Assembly (NCBI RefSeq): GCF_037126465.1
Contig: NC_088206.1
Span: forward strand, 49,952,841 to 50,016,840
Source: Ornithodoros turicata
Lineage: Eukaryota > Arthropoda > Arachnida > Ixodida > Argasidae
DNA: 64,000 nt
Direction of reading: 5' to 3'
The position numbers were made by a program, and so were the translations under genes. Below, piece after piece: positions 1 through 13,200 of the stretch; position 1 is the stretch's first letter; each line of letters begins with the position of its first letter. The notes beneath the pieces are model-generated. The model was not told the origin of the DNA. It did not search any database and was given only the letters and a program-made list of their open reading frames with translations.

Positions 1-188
1 TTGCCAATGCTGCAGGACCAACACGGACAGATTGTAGTCTAGCTTAAGATAACGTTAGCCCAAGTTTATTGTGCATACTCCGCCTGAGGAAGGGGCGGCG
101 TCGCTCCCGTGTGCAGTTTAGCGGTGGCAGTGGGGGATTTTGATTTGATGTTTGGGAGTTTTCCTTTCAAGGCTTTCAAGACTCTTAA
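1..188. repeat. Dispersed repeat family A, left half (interrupted copy)
   Basis: This closely matches 58801-58980. Shared landmarks are GATTGTAG followed by TAGCTTAAGAT, ACGTTAGCCCAA, TTTATTGTGCATACT and GGGGGATTTTGATTTGATG. The copy is split by the 4.2-kb insertion at 189-4393 and resumes at 4394. Confidence 0.85.
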
Positions 189-3100
189 GAGGGCATACCA
201 GCTCTCCGTCCCAATGTATTTGCTGTGGAACAGTTTTTATGCTTTTTCTCGCTAACCACCGCACAGATTTTGACGTGGGTGGTTTCATCATAAAGAGGAA
301 GACGAGATAAGAGAATTATGCTACTAGATTTCTCATACATGTCGTATGTATTTTACGGCGACGTCAAGAATGCGAAAAAAATAGACAATTTTTCTCCTCC
401 CTCTTTGAACAGGTTTTTATTAAACTTCTATAGCCATTTCGAAAAAACTTTCCATTTACTTTCTCTGGAAATATTTCAGGAATCGATAGACATCAAATTT
501 ATATGTCTACCACTTTATGTTTTTATAAAAAAGCATGAAATGTGAGTACGGATAAATACTGTCTCAAAGCCCCATAAACCGCGTCATTCTGTGTCGCCCT
601 CTAGCCGTAGCACAGGAAAAACCGCGCGGAACATTTTGACCGTATCCATCCGCCGACCATGCGGCGCGCACGTGCACTGTACTGCTCCCTCTCTCCTCTT
701 TACTTTCATGGACAGCTGACTTGGGGACCAGAACAAAAGCTTACTTATCTGCTCGTAAAGGGATCATCGTCAGCCATCATTGTCGTGGCCCGTGTAAGAG
801 ACCACCGAGACCAATAAACCTCTTCTTTTTTCGGTGCGCTTATAGAGAAGTGAGATGAGTTTATTAGCTTCACATTAAACGTCAATTTGCTCGATTTTGC
901 CGTTTCGGGTTTGTGCTTACTCAGTCAACTGTCTCATAAGGCTAACGAGAATCTCTTGTATTTACGGTTAGTGGAAGGTCGACTTCACAAACATTCCAGT
1001 AATGTTCAACAGGACTGCCCTGTAATGTTTGTTATGTTGAAACAGCCAGCAAGCGGATTACACACAGATAAATGTTTCTTAGGATAACGGCACTTAGAAC
1101 TGCAGCTTTATTTGTTGTTTCTCTTTCTTTCTTTTATTGATCGATTTATTTTTATTTTTATTTATCTTTATTATTATTTTTTTTTTTTTTCATGAACGCT
1201 CCACGTGAACCAATAAGAAAAATCGATCAAGCGGCTGCTGCACAATTATTTCCGCCCACGCAATGAGCAACAGTCTTTTCCGGAACCCAAATTCACGTTC
1301 GCGAAGCAAGGAAAACCAACGACAACCAACGACAGCGATGGGGGAGGGGTGATATATTTATTAGACGAAAAGGAAAAAAAAAACGGGCTAAAGGTCACCT
1401 AAACGGGACGTCGGCTTGCTATTCCGGAAATACATAAATAAATAAAATTAAGAAATAAGAGAGAAATGAAACGGACGCGACGGAACAGCACGTTAGTTAG
1501 TTGATTATTAGGTTAGTAAAAGTTCGGTGTTTGCATTTTCATGTTCAGGTTGGTCTAAGTGGGCCTTGGCAGTTTCCGTGCAGAAATAGCCACATAACAT
1601 TTATTTACAGTAGTTTATTTTTCAAGGGGGACTTCGATCACGTTATTTTGAGATACGGCCAATTTTTCGATACTAGTTCCCTGGATTTTCCATCTTTCGA
1701 CAATCCTTGCTAGTTGCACGTTGGATGACCCAAAACCTGTACCCGTCTGTCTTTGGACGGCGAACAAAGGGAGGCCTTCTGAGGAAGATAAGAAAAAGCT
1801 CTGGGTCGCTGGGGATTCTCCGCTGAACTAGTGTCTACGCTGAACGAAAGGTCTGGTGTAATGTGAAGTACCCTGTGAAAACCAAGGAGTGTCTAAAAAT
1901 ATAATACTGAAGTTTCCGGGTAATAATCAGCGCATTATGAGACGAAAATCGTGCTCCGAGACCTCGTCGCGCGTCAAGTTCCTTTCATTTTATCTTGTTC
2001 ATTTATACATAAAGATGGAGTTCAAGGAGTTCTTCCGAAATCCTAAGCTGTTTGGAGAAAGCGTTTGATCGAAGACCGCTTAATCGCAAGCCGTTCGATC
2101 GAAAGCCGGTTGATCGATGCCGTTTGTTCGAAAGACGTTTTTTCGAAGTGAGTTCGGAACTCGCAGCGTGTCTTTAGCACCTCTTTTTCTGTAACTTTTG
2201 ACTCGAACATATGGAGCAGGAGGCAATCAGTGTCCTCTCCTTTTTTGTTTGTTTGTTTGTTTCTTGCTTTTTTTTTTTTTCAGCTAAAGAGGGGAGACCA
2301 CTGGTTATTTGCAGACCTTTGTCATTCACGAACAGCACAGCCTTCTGGCTTTTTACTTTCTCCCATCCGAAAGGAAATAAAATTGAATAAAATTGAATTG
2401 AATTGAATAGAACAATGCGGAAGTATTGTAAAGTAAGAAGTGCTGTAAGGTATCCTGAGTAGCAGTAGGACACATACCGAAGAAAATGTCTTCAAGTTGG
2501 GAGCAGCCAATAGTATGTGCTTCTTCTGGGCACCCTTTTCATTGCCGAGATCCGAAATGGGATAGTGATATGTGCACGAAAGGCACTCGAAGTCTGAATG
2601 CTAAGAAGGAAATTTTGCCATAGTATAAAATACAGATATTGTATTAAAGCCATATAAAACTTTAGTTCAATCTCGTTTAGAGTATGCATCTGCTCCAAAC
2701 GAAGCAATAAAAAAATCAATCAAATGACCGCTGCCGTTTCAGTCAAATGGTGTTCGATCAAATGGCTTTCGACCAAGTGTCCTGCGTTCGATGGCTTTCG
2801 ATGGCTTTCGTTCTTGCGGAGACGATTTCTCCGGGGGACTTTTTTCTCTGGGGACGGTTCTTCCCCAGGCAATTTTTTTCGGGGAGGAAAATCCGGCATC
2901 TCGGGCGAGCTTTGATTATATAAAACGACTTCTCTGTGATCATTCCTTCATTTGGCAACTAGCGCTTATATTCATCTCTGGAAACCCCAATTTTGTAATT
3001 GCATCTGTGTTGCCCTTCAAGAATAGTGATTTTCCTAAACTATGCATAAATTTGGCTCACATGGTGTCCAGTTCTTCAGCTTTTCCACGACCGAATTTCA

Positions 3101-4393
3101 TGTTTTCAAGTTTGGATTGAATTAACTCAGACCTCAGCATCCAACACAACGAAATCTGGAGTAAAAATTTACACTTCAGAAGTTCTTCTAAAAAAAGAAA
3201 AGAAGGGATATATTATCCTGTCCCACATAATAAGGAGGCCGAACTGCACTTTTTTTGCAACACTCAAACAAGAACCTGTTATGTTGTCAGGTGACCATTG
3301 CTATTATTTTTCTACTCTGTGTCCTTCTATTTTTTGTCGAATCGTTCCTCTTGGCGTCCAGGAAAAAAAAAAAAAAGACTGTGTTGGGAATATCGCGACT
3401 CCCGCTGCGAGGCCTTGCCGCTTGACCTTTCCATATCTTCTCTGGTTGGTTTCCGTGTGTCGACCCGAAGCCTTATCGCCCTTCACCTCCTTTGTACGGT
3501 TTTGCGAACTGGCACACCAGAAGAAAGGGAGTCCCCTGTTAATAGGGTTGTCGACTGACATTATTTTTCTGAGCGGGTGTAATGTGAAAGAAAAAGAAGG
3601 GAGAACATGGGGGAAAGGAGCCTTTCAAATATGTTACTGAAGTTTCTGGGTAATAATAAGTAGTCTGTTCTACAACGGAAATTTTGAAAAGTCTTTTGCA
3701 CCAACGCCTTGTAAATGAATTCAGATATTTGATAATGCTTACTTACCAGAAATATACATATCAAAATGTCATTTTTGCATGAGTAATAGAGTTATTATCA
3801 AGGTAAATTGCATGTAAGTGAGTGCAGCGAAAAAAAAAAAAAAAGGAATACCGTTTCGAGCACTAGATTTTCCAGACTGGCATTGTAAGCGCTGTGTGTA
3901 GGCAATGTTTATAGCCTAATTTACAGCCGCTGGTAGGTCCAGTTGAGAGCCTCTGAGATACCGGCATCCGTACTATCCAATCACACTTGTACGTCGGCAT
4001 ACAATAAGTATGCACTAGTAAAACAATATGAAGAGCAACTAAAAATTCCATAATCAGCCAGTACAGGCGCCAGTGACTTGTGAAAACAATAATTGTAGCA
4101 TAAATATATAACAACAAAATAAAAATAAAGTACTCATATAGCAATAGGCGACAAGCAAAAAGACATAAATGTCTCGAATCGAACTGTGGACCTTTCGTGG
4201 CAAAGTCCGACACTTTACCACTCGACAAACAGCGCAGAGGGTGCGGGCCGCCTTAAACTCGCGAGGTCAACCATGCACAATGGGGATTATTTCGGGAGTC
4301 GGAGGCGAACAGCGTGATAAGGACGGCGAGCGCGGCACCATCTAGAATCAGAAAAATCGTGAATCGGAGTTGCTCCCCGACTGGTATGGCCTC
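189..4393. mobile_element. 4.2-kb insertion with 13-bp TIRs and TTAA target duplication
   Basis: The ends are GAGGGCATACCAG (189) and, inverted, GAGGCCATACCAG (from 4393), 12 of 13 matching. They are flanked by TTAA at 185-188 and 4394-4397. The sequence on both sides is one repeat whose uninterrupted form (with a single TTAA) is at 58.97 kb, so this is an insertion. TTAA duplication is typical of piggyBac-like elements, but the end sequence is not the usual CCC type and no transposase is recognisable inside, so it is probably non-autonomous. A 7-bp duplication CTCTTAA is equally compatible with the sequence. The interior is AT-rich with short homopolymers and a nested element near 2050-2815. 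Confidence 0.8.
2050..2815. repeat. Nested element with inverted TTCGATCGAAAG-type arms
   Basis: The left side carries several variants of GATCGAAAGCCGnTTGATCG (2065-2150). The right side carries the complementary variants such as TCGATCAAATGGCTTTCG and CGATGGCTTTCGATGG (2725-2810). This suggests a degenerate TIR/foldback element inside the 4.2-kb insertion. The boundaries are approximate. Confidence 0.4.
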
Positions 4394-4745
4394 TTAAATA
4401 ATGCCTACAGCCCAGAAACAGCTCCTTCCTATAATCATCCTATAAAGTTCCTATAAACTCTGTAGATGCCGAAAGATCTTTCAGCAAGTATAAAATGATT
4501 GCAGGCGACAGACGGCATTCTTTGTCACAGGAGAACACAAGATATCATGTATGCTGAGCCACAACAGTGCTTCGAATCTAATTTTATAAAATATTTTTTG
4601 TTCCCACATTATCCAAGAAAGTAAAGTGTTTCCCATTTCAAGCAGCCATTGACCGCTTGCTGCAGAAAATCGCGGAATTTACGCGTCGGTGCCGCAGGAT
4701 TTTAAATTTGCCGCAGCAGAAAACCTGGGGCCTTAGTCATCATTA
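4394..4745. repeat. Dispersed repeat family A, right half
   Basis: This continues the copy begun at 1-188 and matches 58985-59340, with shared ATGCCTACAGCCCAG, TATAAAGTTCCTATAAACTC, GAAAGATCTTTCAGCAAGTA and GCCGCAGCAGAAAAC. Confidence 0.8.
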
Positions 4746-4919
4746 GAGCCTCAAGCGGTTTAACTGATACACTTTTGTAAATGGGTGTACATGCCCGTAT
4801 CCTTCCACCACCAGGGTGTAGCTGAGGGAGAGAAAAATGACACTCCCCTGTTCAATTAACTTTTGTTCGCCACTGTACAAGTCAAAGCAGTGCAGTCACA
4901 GCTAACCGTTTTCTCTCGC

Positions 4920-5360
4920 TTCAGCCAGCATGCGGCAAAAGTGGAGGGAGTCCAGCTTTGAGGTTTCCAAAAGCTGGTCTTCAAAGGCATGCTGCAAAAT
5001 TCAAGGTACGATTAAGGGCTTTAGCTTTGTTCCAGCAGTAATCGCACATAATACGACCTTAGCTTCTCTTTTCCTTGGAGGTCGAATGTCCGCTTTGTGG
5101 CAAGTCGAAACAAAATGGCGTTTCATTCATATTTCCTATGCAAGATGATGGAGCATATCCTTCAATGATGGACTTATGGAAGTCGAAGTAATTCCGACAC
5201 AACAAATCGGAATTATCTGGCACTTTCTGCCCTACACTTGTGCACTGCTCACAATATTGTGCCTCTTCAAGAAACGTTCCACATGTCCGCTCACTATCTA
5301 TACGATGCTTCTGATGCTGGTGTCTCAGGCCGATTGTCACAGAAGCTGTCTCTGCCATCC
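4920..5360 (-). pseudogene. pogo/Tigger-like transposase relic
   Basis: Minus-strand frames carry transposase landmarks. They are TSVGQKVPDN, then IGNMNETPFCFDLPQ (the family's IGN.DETP..FD motif with D changed to N), and after a frame break ITAGTKLKPLIV (family: T.DG.KL.P..I). Frames are broken and no start or end is intact. It is a decayed DDE transposon fragment. Similar but weaker sequence may extend to about 5760. Confidence 0.55.
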
Positions 5361-5760
5361 ATCTCCGTTGCTTCTTGTGCTAGCACTGCACTTGAGAAAC
5401 GGAAATGTCACTGCGGCTATCTACTTTTAACAGTGACGTACCTTCCGAACCCTTTTGTGCACGGCTCCTGACCTAGATGTGCCAATGTATTGGCATGAGT
5501 CACACACAGCCATTCCTAGTGATAATCCTCTTTGGAAGGAACCTTTTGTGATGCTCGCTACTTTATCAGTTATCACCAAAGTAAGTTCACCTCGGATTTA
5601 TGGCATGCGACAAAATACAGGGTTTTGCTGTATGCTGGTCTCCCCCGCTTGTATGCGGCATGCCGGCTGATGCTGAGGAATATGGTATGTCAATGTAAAA
5701 TGTGTTCTGGAGCATATGTATGGCCTCTGCAATATGATGCATCGGCCACCTCGTTGTAAC

Positions 5761-7221
5761 AAGCACTCAGTATTTCTTTACTTTTTTTTTCTGTATCAAA
5801 AATGGCTATTTGGCCTGGCAAATGACCCAGGCGCAACTTTATTCCCCACATTTTGCATTGTCTAATTGTGTTGTTACATATGTTCCTTGTCAGCCATGAT
5901 TTCGTTGTTTTCTGCGCTGTTCTAAACTGTCTAAGCAGGCTGCTGTCCTTTGTCTTGCTCTCCTCTGTCCTTTGTCCTGCTATTTGTCCTTCTATATGTG
6001 TTCCAGCATCAGAACATCAATTGTCTCCTGTGCTGCTCTGTATTTTTGTAGATACCCTGTAATTCTCATAGCCCATTCATAGCTCTGCAGTGAGGCATTT
6101 GACCTTGAAACCGACTTGATTCCGATTCAAGCGCTGCAGAGCAAAAAGGACTTTTCAAAGGAGTGAAGTGGGCGAAAAAAGAACAAAACACTAAAAAAAA
6201 AAGGAAAATTGGGATTGGCGGAAACTGTGGTGCAATGCAAGCATGCTTTTGACAAAACCTCAGTGAGAAAAACATATTCTACATTGAAATTGGTCCACTG
6301 GGAAATACAGTAGTGCTTATGAACATAGCTCTAGTAGTTTTGCCACAAGGAAGAGCTGGAATTCATGCTCATGATCTGCCACTCACTGCACATTCTCTTG
6401 GCTAATGGTATAGTGCCATTAAATACCATGGTTCCCTGTGCTCCTTGAAACCATTGAATACCCTGGAATTCGAAAATGCTGTTTTCACGTTTGCAAAACC
6501 CTCGAATCTTTTTCTTATCCCCGTGGAGCTGGCAGTGCAAACTCCACTTATCTAAAGTCAGAGCTAGAGTTTCGGAAGCACATGAGCGGAAGCCAGACGT
6601 GGAAGAAATGAACGGTACCCTTCATTGTATTCATCAGCGTTCCCTTTTATCCTGTGACCTTTAACATTCAGGAGTCCTCAGTCGCGTTTGTGCATGTCTA
6701 TTATATATACTTTTTGTGAAATATTGCAGTCCTGGCCATAAACCATGTCTTACATCCCGGGCAAAATGACGTCTGAAACTTAACAGGTCCTTTGAATTTT
6801 TGTTCCAAAATTGAGTAGGTACCATGAATACACAGTGCAAATCAAATGTCTCCATTTGGCCTTGCTGTGACTTGATCGGCAGGGCACAGGCAACATTTGA
6901 GGAAATGGCTTCAGATGGTCACATCCTATATGGGGTGCGATGTCCTTCCATCACAGTGAGAGCGTCACTGACCAAAATCTCATTGCAAAGATGGCAAAGT
7001 GTATAAGAATGTGGAAACTCGATGGCTGCACCGTAATACATGAATTTTAGTATTAGCTAAAATTCAAGCTATATACTCGTGTATTAAGGTGCAGCCATAG
7101 AGTTTCGGCTTCCTTTTCCTAGTACTATAGGACAGTAGTGAGCCGGTGAAGTTAGCCAAGGAGTGGTTATCCTTTAAATACTTGGAACATTCACTGAGTT
7201 GGTGAAATGGTGCCTCTGCAG
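5761..7221. other. Intergenic or intronic sequence, nothing recognised
   Basis: No conserved exon, RNA or clear repeat was found here. It may be an intron of the golgin gene whose upstream exons were not located. Confidence 0.4.
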
Positions 7222-10200
7222 AACGCTATGACAGATGCCACAGTTGCTCACCGGCAAGAACAGTGTAACCTGGAGAGCACCTGGCGCACCAAGATGGCTG
7301 AATTGGAGTCCCTGATGCAAGGACAGCGTGAGCGCACACTTGCACTGCTTGAGGAGAAAGACCGGGAACTTCATGTTTTGAGGGCAGCCACTTTAGCTCC
7401 AAATGTATGTTGGAACTTTCTACATTCTTTTGTAAATGAAGCTTAGCAAGACCAGTACATACAAATGACCTTCTCTTGTCCTTTAGCACGCACTGTCTGC
7501 GATGAGGAATGCTGGCAATCGAGCAGAAAGAACTGCGGACAGTGGGGATTCGGCCGACCCTTTGTTATATGAGCTGCTTGCTGGTCAGACTAGCTCTAAA
7601 AATGGCAACACCAAGGTGAGGAAATACTCTTAACAGCTGACTTTAGTGAGGCTTGGTGAACATTTCCGTGATACCTACGTAGATTCTAATTCTCCGAGGG
7701 AATGATCTTAGGTCAGTGGATTAGGACTGCGAATCATATTAGCCCATTTTGAGGAGGTACCCCAATAAAAACCAAGCCTTGAGGTGCACACATTTCCAAC
7801 ACTAATGTCTGAACATACCGTATCTTTCCCTGTAGGCAGAGCGGCAACTGTTGTTCTACGTACAAGAGTTAGCCCGCAAAGATGTGGAAGTTGCACAGGC
7901 CCTGAGGGCGAAACATGATGCTGAATCAGCACTGCGTGACCTCCAACGCGTCTCACTCACTCGGGAACGGAGGGATGCTCAAGAATTGGAAATTCTAAAG
8001 TAAGTTCATGCAAGAAATGTCACAGTTCTTAGAAGCTGAAAACAGTGTTTGGTGTTTGGATATCCTAAGAGGGCAAAGTACACATGGGTCCTACACTATG
8101 TAGAGAGGAAAAGCTTTTTGCTATAAAGAATGATCAAAAACTCAAAGGAAACCTATCTTATGTTTGCATCTCCACTTGCACTCCACTTGCACTCCACTTG
8201 CACTCCACGGCATCGCTGGTATTCCCTATAGTATTCGAATTCGGAATTGAATCAAATGTCTCCGAATACAGATTAGAATGGTCCCGAATCTGTATGCGTA
8301 AGCCTGAAAATGTCACAAGACAACGGATGAAACACAGTGAGTGCTGCTTTGTGTTTGAATGTGCATATCATGCATCCATCTGCAACACATTGCTAGGTCT
8401 TAGCAAGGTGATCTCCTCTCACTTTGGGAAGCCTTGCTTAAACTACAATGAGGTAGAGCCGCATTACGTTTCCTTCACCCTATGAGAGGAGAATATTCAA
8501 CCATTAAAGCTAACCTCAGTGTTTGATATTTGGTGTCCATGTAGGAGTAGGACTGTGCGAATAGTAAAAATATGAATCGAATGTTAATGTTGCAAATATT
8601 TGACTGAGAGTCACATTGAATAAGTACAACATAATGGTTTCAAGCAACCCCGTTTACTGCAGTGTGATCCTTGAACCACGAGCATTACACTCTGTCACCA
8701 CTTAATTAAACTCATTTAAACTCTGTGTTAAGTACGGTACTCCATCGCGTGCAGCACCTTTGCCTTCTCCAACTGGCAGTCTGGATGTTTACATGCTGTG
8801 GAATGCGCACACAGCGCCGTGTGTGCACACACGGCATTGGACTATCCCGACACTGATTCCTTATTCAGGTGCAGCATTTAAATCTCCCAATCAGAGGAGA
8901 GGAGGCAACCTAGGCAAGCACAGCACGAGCCCACGCACAACAATGGTGAAACAAAACTAACTTTGCACTAAACAGCACTAGTTGTGAGGCAAGATAGACC
9001 AAGGGAAAGGGGTGAAGAAAGTTGATAAGCGTCGGAGATGGACCTGGCTATCTGCCAAACTCAAAAGAAGATTCAGGAATACAGCATTTGGATAACATAC
9101 AGACAGTTTACTAGCACTCTGGTATGATACATACAATGATTAAATGACTGAAGAGATATACCTAGCAATTTGGGTGATGAAGGGCCGAATGAGCTAAAGC
9201 AGGGATCCAACATCCATATGACTAACGACGTATGATGATGAACGTCGTACGATGAAAGAACGCACAACAGCACATGGCGCTTGCTTATAAGCATGTAGCG
9301 GCGCCACTGCTGGCTCATGACAATGACGGTGAGGCCGAATTGAACAGATTGGATCTCACACGCCCACCTCTAACAAAAAATGAAATGTCCTCATTTCGTT
9401 ACTACAGTGAGGAAAAATGGAATGTTACAGTAGCGGTAATGCAGAAGTTTAACAGTTTAAAATCGAAGCTGTTCTGAAACAGGATAAGAAAACAAAAGAG
9501 AACATGATTCATGCCAGGGCCCTTGGCAGAACCATGCAGCATCCTTTGTCCCGAAATACAGAACAACCTAGATTTAAGGACGTTTAATAATCCACCCTCA
9601 AAGGAACAAGTTGAATGTCCTGATTCTAAACACATTGTGAATTTGTTAACATTGAAGTACATTAAAATTTGTTCATAGTACATGACATAGCACAGCATAG
9701 CATGAATAGCATTGTGACATGCAGTACATACACAGTACATGTAGTGCAGCCAGCGATAGCACACGTGCATGCAACGTGCGTGACGCCATTGCGTTGTTCT
9801 GTATCGTGAAAATTTTAATGCGCCTATATGTAGAGGTCTGCGTGGGTATGTAATGCTTGACCTGCACCCGCAGACACAATCTCTCAATCCGCACGCGTAC
9901 GAGTTTTGGTGAAGCTACTTGCACTACAGGGGCGTGCAGCTGAGTTGCACAAGGTAGAGTACTGCGGTGCAAAGAAGAAAAGCACGGAAGCATTTGTGGA
10001 CGTTTGATCACACTTTACAGTTAGCACATCAAATGCATGATACATAATTGTTGAAAGAACGGCCATCAAATCATCATAAAACGCACTGGAAGTCTGTCTT
10101 TTGCATCTTTATTTCGCAAAAAAGCATGAACGTGGGCACCCGCATAACCTGCAGCAGCAACGCGGGTGCACCCATACATTACCCATGATCTGCATCAAGT

Positions 10201-13200
10201 CACATTTTCTCCCCGCAAATACGAGATTAGTGCGGGTATCCACGCGGATCCGCGGGTACACCCACAACCCTGTACGTTCTATATGGATTTCTCACGTAAA
10301 ACTTGAGCCCCATTGCATATGTTTCGTCAGTGGAAGTTTGTTACCAAGAGCGGATCCAGATAACACGCATTCTGCCAAACTGGCGAGAAGGCGTGGAGAA
10401 ATCATTTGTGGACGTGCTTGATGATTTTGCATGACGCTGACATCACAAGCACGGAATGCACCACTACAGTGCGTTCCCATCGGGAAAACGCTGCATGGGA
10501 TCTAGTGCATAGGTCTCGTGCATTTGAAATCGTGAAATCTTGAATATTCCATTTATTCGAAAGACACGAATATAGAATCATCGAATTGAATCGAATACGA
10601 ATACTGAAAATATTTGGTTTGTATTCAAAATGGCGAATATTTGCACAGCCCTATTATAGGAGTAATATACAATGAAATCCGAAGCACGTACTGATGAACT
10701 ATAAATCCTATATAATAATAGGAGTGAGCATTTGCTCATTGTACATCTCAGATAATGGTAGTATTTAGGGTGCTCTATAAATAGAGCATTGTCTATTAGG
10801 GCAGAACCTGTTTTTACCCCCCATATTGTATCATCGTCACTTTAGACTGAACCTGAATAACCTCAGAAACAAACTTGCCAGAGTGCAAATTCAGCATCCA
10901 ATATGGGTACCTGAGAATGCTAAGCAGTGCACACTCAGCATGGCCGCTTGGCACCTCATCCTCATATGAAATGAAGGTGGAGCACTTTTCCAAAATTTTC
11001 CACCCTATATTTCCCGATTATGCCCTGTTTTCCAGCTCCTGAAATGAAACTCAATTTTCAAAATCAAAACCTGAAATCACAATGATGTATATCTACAAAT
11101 TGTCGGCACGCCTTTCATTTTCCAGTAATGTGTCAGGCAATGGTTAGGATCAGGTGGCACAGGCGGAATAGTGTTTAAATATTTTAGTGTCCGCAAGATG
11201 CAAAGGTATCGTACTAGTGTGTACCTGTGTGCAAGAAGACAATTGATCATATTTGCCTCTATGACTGTTAGTCCATTTGGGTATCACTGAGCTAAGATGC
11301 ATGCTTGCTTCAAATTTTCTTGTAGACAAGTAGTCACATACGGCTTCTAAAATATGTTCTCATGTTTTTCACGAGTTACTTTGTGCTATGAATAGTACTT
11401 TCTTTCCCTCAAGGTCGATCACCCATCTATCCATCATCATGGTTATCATATCATGGTTATCATCATGGTTATCATCATGGTTATCATCATGGTTATCATC
11501 ATGGTTATCATCATGCACATAATGGTTTATCATAGTTGCCCACCATAACCTAATGAGGTAGACTCATTTATATCTCAGGGTGTCTACCAACCTAGGAGAC
11601 CTAGAAAATCTGGAATTGTCAGGGAATTTTGATGTAACTGGAAAAGTCAGGGGATTGTCAGGGAATTTGGCCTAAAAGCAGCTGAAGTCGGGAAATCGTT
11701 AACGAGCGCCGTCACGATGCACAGCGAATTGCAAGTGCCGACCAGTGGTTGAGTGGCCATGCCGCAACAATGTTGCCGCAAGTACCAATTTGCCAATGCG
11801 ACATGCTTAGAGGCAGAAAAGTAGGGCAGCCTCACTAATACTCAATAAATTGTCAGTGTTATGAGAGATCTGCAACATAGCAGCAGGCACCAAGTTCCCT
11901 TTTGTTTTGGTTGTTCGAACTCACCTGAAATAGTCAGTGAAAATCTGGAAAAGTCGGGGAATTCGAAGGCTGCAATTTGGTAGACACCTTGTAACTCTCT
12001 TTGTGAGTAATATAATGTTGACAATTCTCATCATCATGCCCATTTTTCTGAGAGGCACATAAACATATACGATAACAATGAAGAATAAGAACTACTTAGG
12101 ATATCATAAGCTTTTTGATATAAATGAAAAGGCTTGTCCCAACGTCCCCTGTTCACAGAGCAGATGGTCACCTTTTGTAGAAAGCAGGGAAGGGTATCGG
12201 TAGTGGCGACGGAAACAGAAACGGTATATTACCGAAATTGGAGATAGTAACAATAACGGAAACGCATACCACTGTCCTCCATTACCGGAAACAGAAACGG
12301 AAACGAAAATTATCGTCCGGTATTGAATTCCGGTAATGGCTATTACAGTTGTGCAATGACATTTCAGTGACATTTCGTTTTATTTTTATATTTTGATGAC
12401 TTTATTCCCTGTAATGCTCTACATACTACTCGGCAGCATGGAAACAAAGCGCAATATTGGATACCGAGGGTGCATCACCCGCCGACCTACTCGTGACATT
12501 ACCTATCTACATGACATCAAGACATGAGACTTACACAACATAGACTCCAGGCACTCTACTCCACCATAGCACAGGGATGACAGCATATGACTTTTTATTG
12601 TTATTTTTTACTTTCTTCATTTCAAAAATTGCACCGTTCCAGGACAACATGTCTTAACACTACACTAAACAGCACAATAAGCACTAAACAGGTATGCCAG
12701 GCACACTTGTTTTTGCTTCAGCACTGTGCTACAGTGCAGATGATGGAAGTTTTCCTAAACTTATTTGCACCAAAACGCACAGAATGCTTGCAAACTGGCA
12801 AAATATATTCGCTGCACTCTTTCATACATATGCTCCGTTCAGTGATGTCTTGCTTACAGTAGCCAGATTTCGTTTTGAGAACCATGTGCCATCACAGAGC
12901 GGTCACAATACATGGCGTCTCTTTCTTTTTTTTCTTTTTTGCAGTGTCAAGAAGTGAGGTAAATTTGAAACGTCACTCATTTCCAGTGTCTTGAATGTAG
13001 CTTTACGATACGTGGGAATTTTTGTGATGTAGCCAAGTGATGCAGTGAAGGAACGAGAGTCATACAGATTATGCTGTTTGAATAGCATTCTCTCTTGGTA
13101 AACACACTCACTAGAGCTGAACGAATGGAACTGGGTATTGAGCTACATTCTTTCATGGAGCATGACAAACTGGGAAAATTGTGCCCTTTTAACGTCAATT

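Noticed and set aside
3281..3640. 119-codon plus frame inside the 4.2-kb insertion
   Set aside because: No family resemblance and it overlaps equally long frames in other phases. No evidence of a transposase.
4926..5005. Apparent plus-strand exon between ctcgcttcag and GTACGATT
   Set aside because: The opposite strand reads as pogo-like transposase (ITAGTKLKPLIV), so the splice-like sites are probably accidental.
6536..6614. Possible upstream golgin exon (SKVRARVSEAHERKPDVEEM)
   Set aside because: It looks coil-like, but the donor (CG|GTACCC) is poor and the phase does not join to the next exon at 7222.
9402..9887. Longest single open frame in the track (161 codons, minus strand)
   Set aside because: It lies inside a TIR element, is rich in repeated CHVLYY-type low-complexity codons and resembles no protein family. 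Chance frame.
11434..11515. CRISPR-like array
   Set aside because: Plain 12-bp tandem repeat with no spacers, in a eukaryotic intron.
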